NCBI RefSeq assembly: GCF_001945445.1
Contig: NZ_MSXW01000026.1
Location: 365,105 to 429,104, forward strand
Length of the DNA stretch: 64,000 bases
Source: Pseudomonas sp. PA27(2017)
GTDB lineage: Bacteria > Pseudomonadota > Gammaproteobacteria > Pseudomonadales > Pseudomonadaceae
Direction: 5' to 3'
In this document: positions 26,461 through 36,535 of the stretch, one piece after another
How positions within the stretch are numbered: position 1 is the first letter of the stretch
How the letters are laid out: the number at the start of each line of letters is the position of its first letter
The notes under the pieces: generated by a model
Databases searched by the model: none
What the model was told of the DNA's origin: nothing
Seen by the model: the letters and a program-made list of their open reading frames with translations, nothing else
Translations under genes and position numbers: made by a program

Positions 26461-26883
26461 ATGTACAGAGTCACTATCAATCGGGCTCGTCCGGACTTCA
26501 GATGCTTTATCGACTTGCTCTATGGCGCCGATGAAGCGGTAGACAGCGACGGGAACGCGCACCCGGTTAGCGACCGCTCTTGGAGCTTTCTGTATCTGTG
26601 CGCCAGAAGAAGCCAGAGGTCGCCCATCGAGATATGGGCGGGTCAAGAAGATATCTCGCAATTTAGCGTCAGCTCAGACTCGTCGCAGCTTGAAGAGCTC
26701 GCAGCACTTTATCTTTATCTAACCTGTGGCGAGTCGATTTCGAGCGCAGGCCAGAAGCTCGATCAATCCACCATCGATGATTTATGCGAGCGATACTCGG
26801 TCGAGCTGAAACGTGCTCGCGAGTCGATATGGCATCAGTCGACCGAGGACAGTCCGTATCCGAACCGACAGACACCGGCTTAG
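26461..26883 (+). CDS. Unrecognised protein beside an amidase remnant
   Basis: A 140-residue protein from ATG 26461, acidic and without recognised domains (RPDFRCFIDLLYGADEAVDS, LAALYLYLTCGESISSAGQK). Its stop is about 12 bp from where amidase homology breaks off on the other strand, so the insertion that brought this gene probably removed the amidase end. It could be an immunity-type protein like its neighbour; no evidence fixes this. Confidence 0.6.
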   Translation: MYRVTINRARPDFRCFIDLLYGADEAVDSDGNAHPVSDRSWSFLYLCARRSQRSPIEIWAGQEDISQFSVSSDSSQLEELAALYLYLTCGESISSAGQKLDQSTIDDLCERYSVELKRARESIWHQSTEDSPYPNRQTPA

Positions 26884-26894
26884 CTGGATGGCCC

Positions 26895-28122
26895 CTGCCA
26901 CGACCCAGATGCCGTTGCTCCAGCCGATATCGGCGGAGACCGGATTGACGTCCGCATCGGCCACCGCCGGGAAGATCATCGCGTCGAGCTGCAGGCTGTC
27001 CATTCAGTCCTCGAGCAAGAACTGGTGCGGCACCAGGCCACGTTTGAACAAGGTCGGAGCGCCAGGGCGGCCGCCCTCGCAATTGGAAATCAGCGGGAAG
27101 TCCCCTTCGATCACCGTCGCGCCAACGCTCTCCAGCGCCGAGCGGGCCTGTTCCCACAGCGCGATCACCGAAGCACGGGTATGGATATGCTGCCCGGTCG
27201 GGCTACCAATGCCAGGCTTTTCGCTGGTGCCGGCCAGCTCATCCTTGTTGATGTACATGCGCGGCACATCCAAGCGTTTGCCTTTCAGCGCCTCGGGCTC
27301 GGCTGCCAGAGCAAGGTAGGATGCCGGGCGAACGTCGGACGTTTTGGGCAGTGGCACCCAGGGCTGCAGGCGCCACAGATCGCCCCGGGTATCGGCGTCA
27401 TCGGCGACCACCAAATCCAGCACTTCGAGCAGGTCGGTCATGCTGTGGGCGTAGGGCACCACCACGTCCATGGTCGGGGTCAGCGGCAAGTTGCCATGTA
27501 CCAAGATCACTCCGCGCGAGGGCGTGTAGGCGCACAGGCCGTTGTTCGACGCTGGGCCACGGCCGCTCGACCTGGTTTCCTCGGCGAGGCCGAAGGCGGA
27601 AAAACTTGCCGCAGCTGTAGTGCCGGCGTCGTTGGATGAATCCGAGGCGAACGGCGCGGTGAGGTAGTTGGCGTTGTATGGACTTTCCGCACGGCCATAC
27701 ACACCGCGTTGCATGCCGCCATTGGCCATCGGCGGCATATTGGTCTTGCCCGGGCAGATGACACCGGCAGCGCGCAGCCGCTCGATGGTGAAGGCGTCGC
27801 GCTGGGCGACCAGATCCTTGAAGGCCGGGCTGCCGGAAGCGGCAGTCAGGCCCTTGATCAGGTAGCTGTCCTTGGCGGCGTAGGGAATGCCGTCCAACGG
27901 GCTCAGCAGCTCGCCGCGGACGCGTCGGGCATCTGAGGCTTCGGCCTATCCGAGTGCATCCGGATTGCGCACCACCACGGCGTTGAGTGCCGTGGCCGTG
28001 TTGGCACCACCGTAAGCATCGATCAGTGACAGGTAGGCCTTCGCCAGCTCGACCGAGCTGGTGCGACCGGGCTCGAGCGCGGCGCGCAGCTCGCCTATGG
28101 AGACTTCGGTTACTTCGATCAT
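26895..28122 (-). pseudogene. Amidase (amidase signature family) pseudogene
   Basis: The gene would start at ATG 28122 (MIEVTEVSIGELRAALEPG). The reading frame is stopped by TAG just after NPDALG (27947-27949) but resumes in the same frame with DARRVRGELLSPLDGIPYAA and a near-normal amidase with KDSYLIKG. A second stop, TGA at 27004-27006, follows GLVPHQFLLED; the same frame then continues with MDSLQLDAMIFPAVADADVN, a segment that in intact amidases lies roughly 100 residues later, so a deletion is also present. Homology ends near 26895, and the C-terminus is missing. It overlapped a gamma-glutamylputrescine-synthetase operon, so its loss probably removed an accessory amine-catabolism step. 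Confidence 0.8.
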
Positions 28123-28138
28123 GTCGTCACCTATCCAC

Positions 28139-29506
28139 TCAGGCATGGTTCAGATACCAGCGCCAGTCCTGCTCGCCGACCTCGGCCATGAACTGGCGAT
28201 ATTCGGTCTGCTTGATCGCCAGGAACACCTTGAGGAATTCCTCGCCCAGCGCCTCGCGCGCCCAGGTCGATCGCTCCAGAGCGCGCAGCGCGGTGAGCCA
28301 GTCGGTAGGCAGGAACTCGGTGGCCTGTTCGTAGCCGTTGCCGACGATGGCGGCGCCCGGGTCGATCTGCTCACGGATACCGTGGTGGATGCCGGCGAGA
28401 ATCGCCGCGGCTGCGAGATAGGGGTTGGCATCGGCGCCGCAGATGCGGTGCTCGATGTGGCGGCTGACGGCCGGGCCGCCGGGCACGCGGAACGACACGG
28501 TGCGGTTGTTCACGCCCCAGCTCTTGGCCAGCGGCGCATAGCTGTTGGCCTGGAAGCGGCGGAACGAGTTGGCGTTGGGGCAGAAGATCGCCAGGGAGTC
28601 GAGCAGCGTGGCCATCATGCCGCCGATGGAGTGGCGCAGCAGCGGCGTGCCCTGCGGGTCCTCGCTGGCGTAGAGATTGTTGCCCTGCTCGTCGGCCAGG
28701 CTGACGTGCAGGTGCATGCCGCTGCCGGCACGGTCGCCGAACGGTTTGGCCATGAAACAGGCCTGCAGCCCATGCTTGTTGGCCACACCGCGCACCAGGC
28801 GCTTGTAGCGAATGCCTTCGTCGACGGCCTGCAGCGCATCGAAACGATGCTCCAGGGTCAGTTCGAGCTGGCCCGGCGCATACTCGGAAATCGCCGTACG
28901 CACCGGCAGCCCCTGCACTTCACAGGCCGCATAGAGGTCGTCGAGAAACGGCTGCACCTGCTCCAGCTCGTACACGCCGTACACCTGGGGCGCCTCGGGG
29001 CGCACGCCGTTCATCTGCACGGCCGGTTGCGGGCGACCGCTGGCGTCGCGCTGCTTGTCGAGCAGGTAGAACTCCAGCTCCACGGCCATCACCGGGTGAA
29101 AGCCATCGGCCTTGAGACGCTCGATCACCCGCACCAGGGCGTGGCGCGGATCGGCCGGGGCAGCCGGCTGGCCCTGGGTCGGGTGCATGCTCACCTGCAA
29201 CTGGCCAGTGGGCGTGTTGCGCCAGGGTTGCAGGGTCAGGCTGCCGGGCAGCGGATAAGTCCAGCAGTCGGCGTCGGCGACCTCCCAGACCAGACCGGTG
29301 GCTTCGACGTCTGCACCCTGCATGGTCAGGGACAGGATCGAGCTGGGCAGCGGCCGACCGTTCTGGTAGATCGCCAGCAGCTCGTCACGGTGCAGCAGCT
29401 TGCCGCGCGGCACGCCATTGGCGTCGATCAGCATCAGCTCGATACTGCGCACCTCGGGGTTGGCAGCGAGAAAATCGCGGGCTTCCTGGATGTCGGCGAA
29501 TTGCAT
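28139..29506 (-). CDS. Glutamine synthetase-family gamma-glutamylpolyamine synthetase
   Basis: A 455-residue member of the glutamine synthetase superfamily in the PuuA/SpuI-type group. ATP and glutamate sites are seen: MAVELEFYLLDKQR, GSGMHLHVSLADEQGNNLY, VSFRVPGGPAVSRHIEHRIC and GADANPYLAAAAILAGIHHG. These enzymes ligate glutamate to putrescine or other amines, starting gamma-glutamylated polyamine breakdown. The neighbours (an aminotransferase fragment and an amidase remnant) are consistent with an amine-catabolism operon that the island has broken. Confidence 0.88.
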   Translation of the reverse strand: MQFADIQEARDFLAANPEVRSIELMLIDANGVPRGKLLHRDELLAIYQNGRPLPSSILSLTMQGADVEATGLVWEVADADCWTYPLPGSLTLQPWRNTPTGQLQVSMHPTQGQPAAPADPRHALVRVIERLKADGFHPVMAVELEFYLLDKQRDASGRPQPAVQMNGVRPEAPQVYGVYELEQVQPFLDDLYAACEVQGLPVRTAISEYAPGQLELTLEHRFDALQAVDEGIRYKRLVRGVANKHGLQACFMAKPFGDRAGSGMHLHVSLADEQGNNLYASEDPQGTPLLRHSIGGMMATLLDSLAIFCPNANSFRRFQANSYAPLAKSWGVNNRTVSFRVPGGPAVSRHIEHRICGADANPYLAAAAILAGIHHGIREQIDPGAAIVGNGYEQATEFLPTDWLTALRALERSTWAREALGEEFLKVFLAIKQTEYRQFMAEVGEQDWRWYLNHA

Positions 29507-29572
29507 GATCAGTACTCGTAAGGATTGCGGGAAACACCGGCGCGATCATCGGGATCGCACCGGCCTACGGCG

Positions 29573-29989
29573 TTAGGCACGGGCACCTGGAATCGCCAAC
29601 AGCTCGGTCAGCCCTTCATCGAGGGTGGCGATCAGCGTGTCGACGTCGGCAGGAGTGGTCTGCGGCGTACACAGGGTCATGTTGTGAAACGGCGTGATGA
29701 GGATGCCACGGTTGATCAGATACAGGTGCAAGGCCATCTGCAAGCTGTCATGGAAGGCCGCCTCGGCTTCGGCGCCGGTTTTCGGCGAGGTGGCGCAGAA
29801 CTGGAATTCGCAGCGCGCACCCAGTTCGGTCACTGACCAGTTCAGGCCATGTTTGCTGATCAGCCCGCGCAGGCCGTCGGCCAGGCGTGCGGCCAGCGGC
29901 AGCATATGAGCGTAGGCCGCAGGCGTCATCACCTGCTCCAGGTTCACGCGCATGCAGCGCATGGCCAGGGCGTTGGCCGACAGCGTGGT
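29573..29989 (-). pseudogene. C-terminal fragment of a class III (glutamate-1-semialdehyde aminomutase-like) aminotransferase
   Basis: The frame reads TLSANALAMRCMRVNLEQVM and continues to LLAIPGARA and a stop, about 137 residues. This is the C-terminal third of a family of about 450 residues that is often encoded beside gamma-glutamylpolyamine synthetases. Homology breaks at about 29,987, just ahead of the usual GGTLS motif, where the mobile island begins. The N-terminal two thirds are not in the window; they should lie past the island's right end if insertion was clean. Confidence 0.85.
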
Positions 29990-30065
29990 TCTCTACCCCT
30001 ACCACCACCAACTATTACCCCCTGAAGCCCCATAAACCTCACCAGACCCAAGACGGAAACCAGAA

Positions 30066-31532
30066 ATGACAGCCACCCCAACCACCACCGAGCCTAATGC
30101 GTTAAAGTACCAACCCCCTAACCAATATACCTTTGACATGGCCAAGACAGCCCATTCGATCATCAACATCCCCATTCTAGAAGGCCCGATTGGCCAAAGC
30201 CTACCGTTCCTGTTTTTGATTGACGGAGAGCTGAGTCTTCTTACGCTTGCATGGACGAGGTGCATCCTACTGGAGACAGAACCCTCTCCTTCGCGGCTGT
30301 CAAAAGCAGTCAGTGCGATCGGGCGCTTCTACGATTTCTATACACTTGAAAAAGCTAGCACGCCGGTTTCGGAAGGCCAACTGACTATGCTTCTTAGGCA
30401 GTTCCACGAAGCACGTCGGTTTGGGTTGCCAAGCCTTGGTTGGGAAAGTGTACGCAAGGAAACTGCAATGGCTGACGTAAGGGCCATAAGCGAGTTTTCG
30501 GACTGGTGCGCAGACAATTTCGGCCATGTTGCAGCGAACCCAGTTGAGACCTCTCTGATCACTAATTTGAGCCTAAAGGATCAAATGACGGCTAAGTTCA
30601 GAAGTGCTGCGCGAAGTAAGTGGAATATGCTTCATCACTTATACGGTTCCACAGCAGAAGGCCAAGGAATCGTATCGCAGAGAGAATTTGTACCTCAGGC
30701 AAAAAAATTTAAGCCCACTTACACGCCTGAACACTTCCCTCCGAACAAAATCTGGGAAGCCATCGGTTCTTGCCCGTCACTTCGGGATAAGCTCTTTCTA
30801 ATACTCCTTTTCTTTGGGGGCTTGAGAATTTCCGAGCCTCTACATCTCTTTGTCACTGATGTGAGCGTCGGGGCGGACGGTGTCGCTATCGTGGTGCTGG
30901 GTCATCCGAAAGACGGTCAGTACAAGTGGGTAGACAGAAGTGGGAAAAACCGCAGGGGGAATCGTCAAGAGTTCTTGAAAGAGCGTTACGGTATCGGCCC
31001 TCGTAACTACCTTGCTGAAAATCACCCAATGCATGCTGGATGGAAAGGCATGACAGCCGATAACGGTTCAAAAGCAGAATCGCAGGTACATTGGCTTCGC
31101 CCAGATGCTGGAAGGCTATTTGCCAAATTACACTCCAAGTACATGAAAACTGAGCGCGCACATATCCCCGACAACCACCCGTATTACTTCGCAAACTTTC
31201 AACCTGGAGAGTTCTTCGGCGGGCCATTAAAACTATCGAACGCATCAAAATCTTTTTACAGAGCAGCAAAACGCGCAGGACTACGCACTAGTAACCCGGG
31301 AGTTAATCCCCATGGCGCCCGGCATTTTTTTGGTTTTTATTGCGCTAGCATCCTTCAACTTTCCTTAGAGCGAACGAATAAAATTATGCACCATGCTAGC
31401 CTTCAGTCCACAGAAATTTATTATCACTTAAGTATGGAAAGTGTACGCAAAGCCTTGAAAGAGGCGCATGAAAAACAGTCTGCTGCTGAACAAGAATTCA
31501 TGGCTCCACCGGTGAAACTAAATGACATCTAA
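30066..31532 (+). CDS. gmtY: Tyrosine recombinase, gamma-mobile-trio GmtY-like
   Basis: A 488-residue tyrosine recombinase. Catalytic residues are visible: Arg near 253 in GGLRISEPLHLFVTDV, His416-x-x-Arg419 in NPHGARHFFGFY, His near 442 in IMHHASLQST and the nucleophile Tyr near 452 in EIYYHLSMES. It is the first gene after the island's left border, about 80 bp in, and its stop overlaps the start of the second recombinase. Three consecutive genes of this kind at an element's edge are the signature of gamma-mobile-trio elements; the name is given from size, order and context. It would catalyse integration or excision together with its two partners. Confidence 0.8.
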   Translation: MTATPTTTEPNALKYQPPNQYTFDMAKTAHSIINIPILEGPIGQSLPFLFLIDGELSLLTLAWTRCILLETEPSPSRLSKAVSAIGRFYDFYTLEKASTPVSEGQLTMLLRQFHEARRFGLPSLGWESVRKETAMADVRAISEFSDWCADNFGHVAANPVETSLITNLSLKDQMTAKFRSAARSKWNMLHHLYGSTAEGQGIVSQREFVPQAKKFKPTYTPEHFPPNKIWEAIGSCPSLRDKLFLILLFFGGLRISEPLHLFVTDVSVGADGVAIVVLGHPKDGQYKWVDRSGKNRRGNRQEFLKERYGIGPRNYLAENHPMHAGWKGMTADNGSKAESQVHWLRPDAGRLFAKLHSKYMKTERAHIPDNHPYYFANFQPGEFFGGPLKLSNASKSFYRAAKRAGLRTSNPGVNPHGARHFFGFYCASILQLSLERTNKIMHHASLQSTEIYYHLSMESVRKALKEAHEKQSAAEQEFMAPPVKLNDI

Positions 31533-34500
31533 TGCCACGACCATGGGCGCTTGTTGGTTTCCTGTTGCCAAAACGGGTTCAAATGTAGCGATAAATCTTA
31601 GTGAGTTCCAGGCCTATATCGACCCAACTCTTACCAAGGAAATATTACTCAGTGTCATTGAAGAGCATGAACGCATTCGGATTGATGAGTACTGGGCAAG
31701 CCATTTGCTGAAACCGGCTGCATCTGGAACATACATAACCGCTCTTAAAACCGTAAAAAACACATGTAACCCTTTTGAAGTTTTCAGCACCCGCCTGGCA
31801 ACAGCTTACGGCAAAAACTTAAAGGGCACCAAACTCATGAGGGAGTTGAAGTCCCTACCCCTAGCTGAGCAAATCAAACTGATCGAGTCTCTGAAGCCTA
31901 CTAATCGCATAGGGCTTAGCTCAGTTTTGAAAATGCCTGAAGTTGTCCTTGCACCAGATTTCGTTAAAATCTTAGAAGAGCAAGGTGGAGTTCATGAATT
32001 CATCAATTATCTTATAGAGACATCAGCCCGAAACGGTGCGGCTGGCGAAACAACACCAGAATTTCATGTTCCTCGCTATTTGGAACTGCTGACCATTTTG
32101 TGGAGCCGAAACCTCATTCTATTTCCTCAAAGCGTCTACAACTGGATTTCTCGGTCTAAGTGGACGACCCTGAAGAAGCCTAACTACTCTCTTCTAAAAT
32201 ATCCTTTTATTAAAGAAGTTCTGAATGCGATACACCACGCAAAAGGAAATCTTTTATCACATTCCTTTACTTTTCTGATGACAAGCCAAGTGCACTCATC
32301 AAATGATCTAACCCCAGAGCTAATCACTGCTTTTGAAGACTCCGTAAAAGATTCATTAATGCAGAGCGACTTGCAGAATAAGGTAATTCAAATACAATCA
32401 AGCATTGCCGCTCGTGCAGCTCAAATCCTGAGACTACTTTACAACCAAGCAAACCCTGACACACAAATTGATAAAACCCGATCACCCAAAAATTATCGTT
32501 CGAAAGGCGCATCAAGATCCGATGGTAAATTTGAGTGGATTAGGCAGGCGAACCCAGAATTGGGTCTTTGGTCGGATTATTTCGGGGAGTACATTGCTCA
32601 ACTGAAGACAGCGCGCATCGATGGACAGGTGATGCGCCTTAACCATTTCGGTGATTACTTGCTGACATTGGAATACCCTCCGGCTGCTCCGGAGTTTGTA
32701 CAGCGCCAATTCCACATAAATGATGCAACAAAACTCCATCCCAATACATTTTGGTCTTACATCGACCAGCTTGGCATAAACCCGGCCTCTGCGTCATCAA
32801 TCATCTCACAAATCAGGTATTTTTTTGACTGGTATATTGAAAGCTTACACACCAAAGAAAATGGAGAAATTAAAAATTTAAAGAATCCGGTTCTTCAAAC
32901 TGATAAGTTTGGCTCACGCAGAAACCATTCGCAGACTAAGCGAAATGCGCTACCAAGCTACGTCCTGAACGAACTAAAAGACATACTGATTGTAGACGAC
33001 TTCGCCTTTTCAAAATCAATGAAGTTGCATTATGTCAAAGTGGTCGACAAAGAGACTGGCCATCCAGATCGGGTATGGTTTCCTGCTATTAACAACTGTT
33101 TATATATGATGCTGGAGATGCCTGTCCGCAGTCACCAAGCTCGCTGGCTTGACTCGGGCGAGTTAGACGAAGAAGTTTTTGATGAGAAACTGGGCGTTAT
33201 GGTTCAGAACCAATCGCCATATCGGATTTTGGGGCGTAAAGAATGCGCTTTGAGGCTGCATCATGATGGCCTAAGGCAAAAAGACTGGCTTGGGCTGTGG
33301 ATTAATACCAACAAGACTGCGAGCTACGATGGAAGGGATATAGGATATTCCATACCATACGCTTCCAATAAATTGTCTGAGTTGCTGCGGGACTCAATCC
33401 GTTGGGCAAACAGGTATACTCCGCCTATGAGTCGCCCCATCGCTTACTACGGTGATAAACAGAGCACCGCTGACAGGGAGCGAATGTCCGAAAAAGGCCC
33501 TCAGGTCACGCCACTGTTCCGCGATCCGTCGCTATTTGACCCAAATACACCAATTAGCTATAGGCGCCTCTCAATTTACTATACTTTTGTCCTACAGGAG
33601 GCGCAGACCCGTATACAAAAGAAGTACGGGCACAATCTAAAACTTGTGGAGACTAATGAAAACGGCAAGCTATCCTGGCTTGTAGACTTGCATACTTTGC
33701 GAGTAAGCGGTATCACTTCGATGATTGAAAGCGGCGTACCGCTGGAGATTGTCTCAATGTTTGTTGCTGGTCATCAGACATTGGTAATGACACTTCATTA
33801 CTTGAGATACTCCCCGCTTAAAATTCGCGAGTTAATGTCCGAGGCACACGAAAAGTCTCTAAGCAACATGGACATGGTTGGATCTGAGATGTTCATGGAG
33901 GATTTTGAGCACTTTTCTCAATTCCTGCTAGGTAAGGATGGCCAAGGGCAGGGGTCTGGTTGCGATGCCATACGGCTAAAAACTGGGATAATGACCATTG
34001 GCGTGGATGGGATCTGTCCAGGTACGTCATGTAGTGACGGAGGCCCGGTCGATTCCACTAGGGTCATTCATGGCCCGGTTCCAGGTGGCCAGCGATGCGG
34101 CCTTTGCCGCCATTGGCTGACCGGGCCAGGCTTCCTCTTAGGACAGGTGGCGTCCGTCAACAATCTCGCTTATGGGATCCGTAAGAAGGGTCTTGAGCTA
34201 GCGAAGCTGAATGATGACCGACTTACATATGAAGATGAGGGAAATCAACGTAAAGCCCGAGAGCTCCGCGACCGAGCAGACCTCCTGAATCGGGAGCTCG
34301 CCATCGATATCGAAGAATGGGTTGCGCGTTATCAGTATGCAGAGCAGTCGTTGGTGCTGCTGGACGAGTACGTCGAAAGCGTTGAGCAGCGGACAGGCAA
34401 GGGCAAGCAGGTCGCTCTCCTCAGCTCATCCAGCGCCGCTGAGCTCAAAGTAACGCTGGAAGAGTCGCATGAGTTCGCGCTGTTGGATCAAATCACTCAA

Positions 34501-34836
34501 ATGGCGGAGTTCGTTACCGGGTTTCCAAATCGTGAGGCAGAGCTTGAGAAGCATTCCATCCTCTCCCGCATGCTTGTATCTAACGGAATGGATCCGTTTT
34601 TGCTGAGGTTGAACGAGGCTCAGGCTCGTGAGGCGAGCAACTTGATGTCAGCATTGCTACTTCAGCAAGTGGAATCCCAGCACTTAAATGACGTGCTATC
34701 GGGCAACAAGAAACTTTCAGCCTATCCCAACCTGATGGCAGTGATAGGTGCTTTGGAATCAAATGGGGATGCGCAATCGCATCGGGTAGCCGAAGCGGTA
34801 AATCGTCAAAATTTCATTGAATGTGTGGAACTCTGA
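31522..34836 (+). CDS. gmtZ: Large tyrosine-type integrase, gamma-mobile-trio GmtZ-like
   Basis: A 1104-residue protein with a C-terminal-half recombinase core. An Arg near 535 lies in EMPVRSHQARWLD, His724-x-x-Arg727 in DLHTLRVSGITSMI, His751 in FVAGHQTLVM and the likely nucleophile Tyr760 in TLHYLRY. After this come cysteine pairs (GICPGTSCSDGG, QRCGLCRHW near 830-875) that probably bind zinc, then a long charged helical tail. The N-terminal about 380 residues are unrecognised. The start overlaps gmtY by 11 bp and the stop abuts gmtX, so all three are one operon. Large partners of this type are typical of trio recombinase elements. Confidence 0.8.
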   Translation: MTSNATTMGACWFPVAKTGSNVAINLSEFQAYIDPTLTKEILLSVIEEHERIRIDEYWASHLLKPAASGTYITALKTVKNTCNPFEVFSTRLATAYGKNLKGTKLMRELKSLPLAEQIKLIESLKPTNRIGLSSVLKMPEVVLAPDFVKILEEQGGVHEFINYLIETSARNGAAGETTPEFHVPRYLELLTILWSRNLILFPQSVYNWISRSKWTTLKKPNYSLLKYPFIKEVLNAIHHAKGNLLSHSFTFLMTSQVHSSNDLTPELITAFEDSVKDSLMQSDLQNKVIQIQSSIAARAAQILRLLYNQANPDTQIDKTRSPKNYRSKGASRSDGKFEWIRQANPELGLWSDYFGEYIAQLKTARIDGQVMRLNHFGDYLLTLEYPPAAPEFVQRQFHINDATKLHPNTFWSYIDQLGINPASASSIISQIRYFFDWYIESLHTKENGEIKNLKNPVLQTDKFGSRRNHSQTKRNALPSYVLNELKDILIVDDFAFSKSMKLHYVKVVDKETGHPDRVWFPAINNCLYMMLEMPVRSHQARWLDSGELDEEVFDEKLGVMVQNQSPYRILGRKECALRLHHDGLRQKDWLGLWINTNKTASYDGRDIGYSIPYASNKLSELLRDSIRWANRYTPPMSRPIAYYGDKQSTADRERMSEKGPQVTPLFRDPSLFDPNTPISYRRLSIYYTFVLQEAQTRIQKKYGHNLKLVETNENGKLSWLVDLHTLRVSGITSMIESGVPLEIVSMFVAGHQTLVMTLHYLRYSPLKIRELMSEAHEKSLSNMDMVGSEMFMEDFEHFSQFLLGKDGQGQGSGCDAIRLKTGIMTIGVDGICPGTSCSDGGPVDSTRVIHGPVPGGQRCGLCRHWLTGPGFLLGQVASVNNLAYGIRKKGLELAKLNDDRLTYEDEGNQRKARELRDRADLLNRELAIDIEEWVARYQYAEQSLVLLDEYVESVEQRTGKGKQVALLSSSSAAELKVTLEESHEFALLDQITQMAEFVTGFPNREAELEKHSILSRMLVSNGMDPFLLRLNEAQAREASNLMSALLLQQVESQHLNDVLSGNKKLSAYPNLMAVIGALESNGDAQSHRVAEAVNRQNFIECVEL

Positions 34837-35481
34837 ATGACCCCCTCAGAAACTGTATCGAAGGCCTTCGAACAGATGGCATCCGAGATCACAAATCCAC
34901 GTCAGCGTGAGTCGTTTGAACGTATCAAGACGGCATGTGATTACCTCGAAGAGCAGAAACTAAAGCTGTCTCCTGGTGCAATCGAGCGGTACTGCCGCGA
35001 TCGCGGCTGGGATGGCCCCAAAGCTCAGTCCATCCGGAACTCTAAGGACGTTTTACTCAAGTATCTGAGGCTACGCGCCTCGCACCAGATGCTAGCCGAG
35101 CCACGTAAACGAACGGATCGCGGGGCGCCTCTGATCGCCGATGAAAGCCTTAGGGCCTATGTCCAGCTCCTGCAGGAAGAGCGTGACCAAGCGGTTGCTT
35201 CTATTGCGCGAATAGAACGGGGACTACGATCGATCCCTGGCTTGCGGGTTGACGAGCTGCTTCTGGGGAAAACGACAACCGCTGAGTTGGATCATCAGTC
35301 GTCCCGGCCTTCGCCCATGGCGGTTGAGGCTGCACGCAGGCTCCTTGATCCTTACCTACTTTCGAAGGTCGGGCTGGAAATATTCAAAGGCAGAATCAGA
35401 GGAGTAGTTACTAAGGAAGTTCTTCTGGAGAAGGATCATTTCACAGCGATGGAAGCACTTGCGAGCATGAGCACTCAATAA
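34837..35481 (+). CDS. gmtX: Gamma-mobile-trio third protein, GmtX-like
   Basis: A 214-residue, charged, mostly helical protein beginning directly at the base after the gmtZ stop. It has ERYCRDRGWDGPKAQSIRNS in the first third, a likely DNA-binding segment, followed by a coiled-coil-like stretch (AYVQLLQEERDQAVASIARI). Similar third components in Tn554-like and gamma-mobile-trio elements are needed for recombination but have no catalytic site. The name is inferred from position and size. Confidence 0.7.
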   Translation: MTPSETVSKAFEQMASEITNPRQRESFERIKTACDYLEEQKLKLSPGAIERYCRDRGWDGPKAQSIRNSKDVLLKYLRLRASHQMLAEPRKRTDRGAPLIADESLRAYVQLLQEERDQAVASIARIERGLRSIPGLRVDELLLGKTTTAELDHQSSRPSPMAVEAARRLLDPYLLSKVGLEIFKGRIRGVVTKEVLLEKDHFTAMEALASMSTQ

Positions 35482-35860
35482 ATCGCAGAGTCCCAATGCC
35501 ATTCATTTCAACCCAAGGCTCGAACTAGTGGCATGCGAGCCTTGAGATGGGGCATCGGGCAGATGAAAAATTCAGCTTGCGTGCCTCAGCGAGACCGATA
35601 TCTTAAACCAAGCAACCCCGTCCTAGCCCTTTGGACATCCAGCCTTGCGCATGCCGCGCTCGGCTTGCCTCACTACAATTTCCGCTATAGCTCTCTTGCG
35701 CGATGATGCGCAGGGCTGTCGGACAAGAGTACAGGCTCACCGGGCGGCTGCTACACTGCCCGATGGGCCTGTACAACCAATCCTACGGCTTTCCAAGCTC
35801 ATCAGCGCTGCCATCACAGGTATCAGGCAACCAAATCGAAAGGTGCTGGAACTAGCGTAC
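35482..35860. other. Non-coding gap after the recombinase trio
   Basis: No convincing gene is seen in this 379-bp gap. At 35514-35544 CAAGGCTCG pairs with CGAGCCTTG around a 13-base loop, about 30 bp after the gmtX stop; it may end the trio transcript or be a recombination signal. A weak 50-codon frame from 35703 has no ribosome site and no resemblance to known proteins. Confidence 0.5.
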
Positions 35861-36367
35861 TTACTCGCTCACCGCATGCTCACGAGCGCGGTGTACCCAA
35901 CGCATAGTCACCAGAAGGAAGCATGTGATTCCGAGAACGTCAGCCAGAAAATGGTCGTAGGCGTGTACGAAAGGAATCCCGTTCATCGTTGGGTCAACGA
36001 ACATCTCATTGCCCATCGAAAACGCCAGGGTGATCGAAGCGCCAACCCAAGGATTCCAGGGCAATCCCTCGTTCAGATCACGCACGGTAGAACGGTAGGC
36101 AACCCGCAAAAGTGCTAGTGGCCAGGTATAAAACGGGACTGCCAGTATCCGCTTCAACACCTCCGTAAGAGGTGTCATCTGGACACGCCCACAAGGCACG
36201 CTGAGATAGCTTAGAAAAAAAGGGAATGTGAATCCAAACAACCAATGGCAGACGCTGTAGTTCCAGCCGATCAGGTCGAAGTAGCGGAATTGGATCACCC
36301 AGAACCCGATCGAGACTACCACGAAGGTGAGGAACGGTATCGGAGCGTTGAGTCGTTTCAAAAGCAT
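35861..36367 (-). CDS. Multi-pass membrane protein of unknown function
   Basis: A 168-residue protein from ATG 36367 (a TTG lies one codon upstream). There are about four hydrophobic segments (PFLTFVVVSIGFWVIQF, VCHWLFGFTFPFFLSYL, ASITLAFSMGNEMF, DVLGITCFLLVTM). No family is recognised. Histidines and aspartates near the last helices (HAYDHFLADVLG) could bind metal. It stands between the trio and the DprA gene, transcribed leftward. Confidence 0.6.
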   Translation of the reverse strand: MLLKRLNAPIPFLTFVVVSIGFWVIQFRYFDLIGWNYSVCHWLFGFTFPFFLSYLSVPCGRVQMTPLTEVLKRILAVPFYTWPLALLRVAYRSTVRDLNEGLPWNPWVGASITLAFSMGNEMFVDPTMNGIPFVHAYDHFLADVLGITCFLLVTMRWVHRAREHAVSE

Positions 36368-36535
36368 CAATGAATCCTCTCAGGGCAACTGCGCCCATTC
36401 AAGAGACTATGCCTCAAGGGCTTGGGTCTCAATCGAACTCGTTGCTTTTACTCAAAGAGCCGCAACGGGCCCCTTCACGCCACGACCCAAGACCTGTGCA
36501 AAACACGCAGCAGCACAGCGCGTGGATCAGTCTGG

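Noticed and set aside
28061..29521. Open frame of 486 codons on the plus strand
   Set aside because: Antisense to the glutamine-synthetase-family gene with clear active-site motifs; no recognisable protein features.
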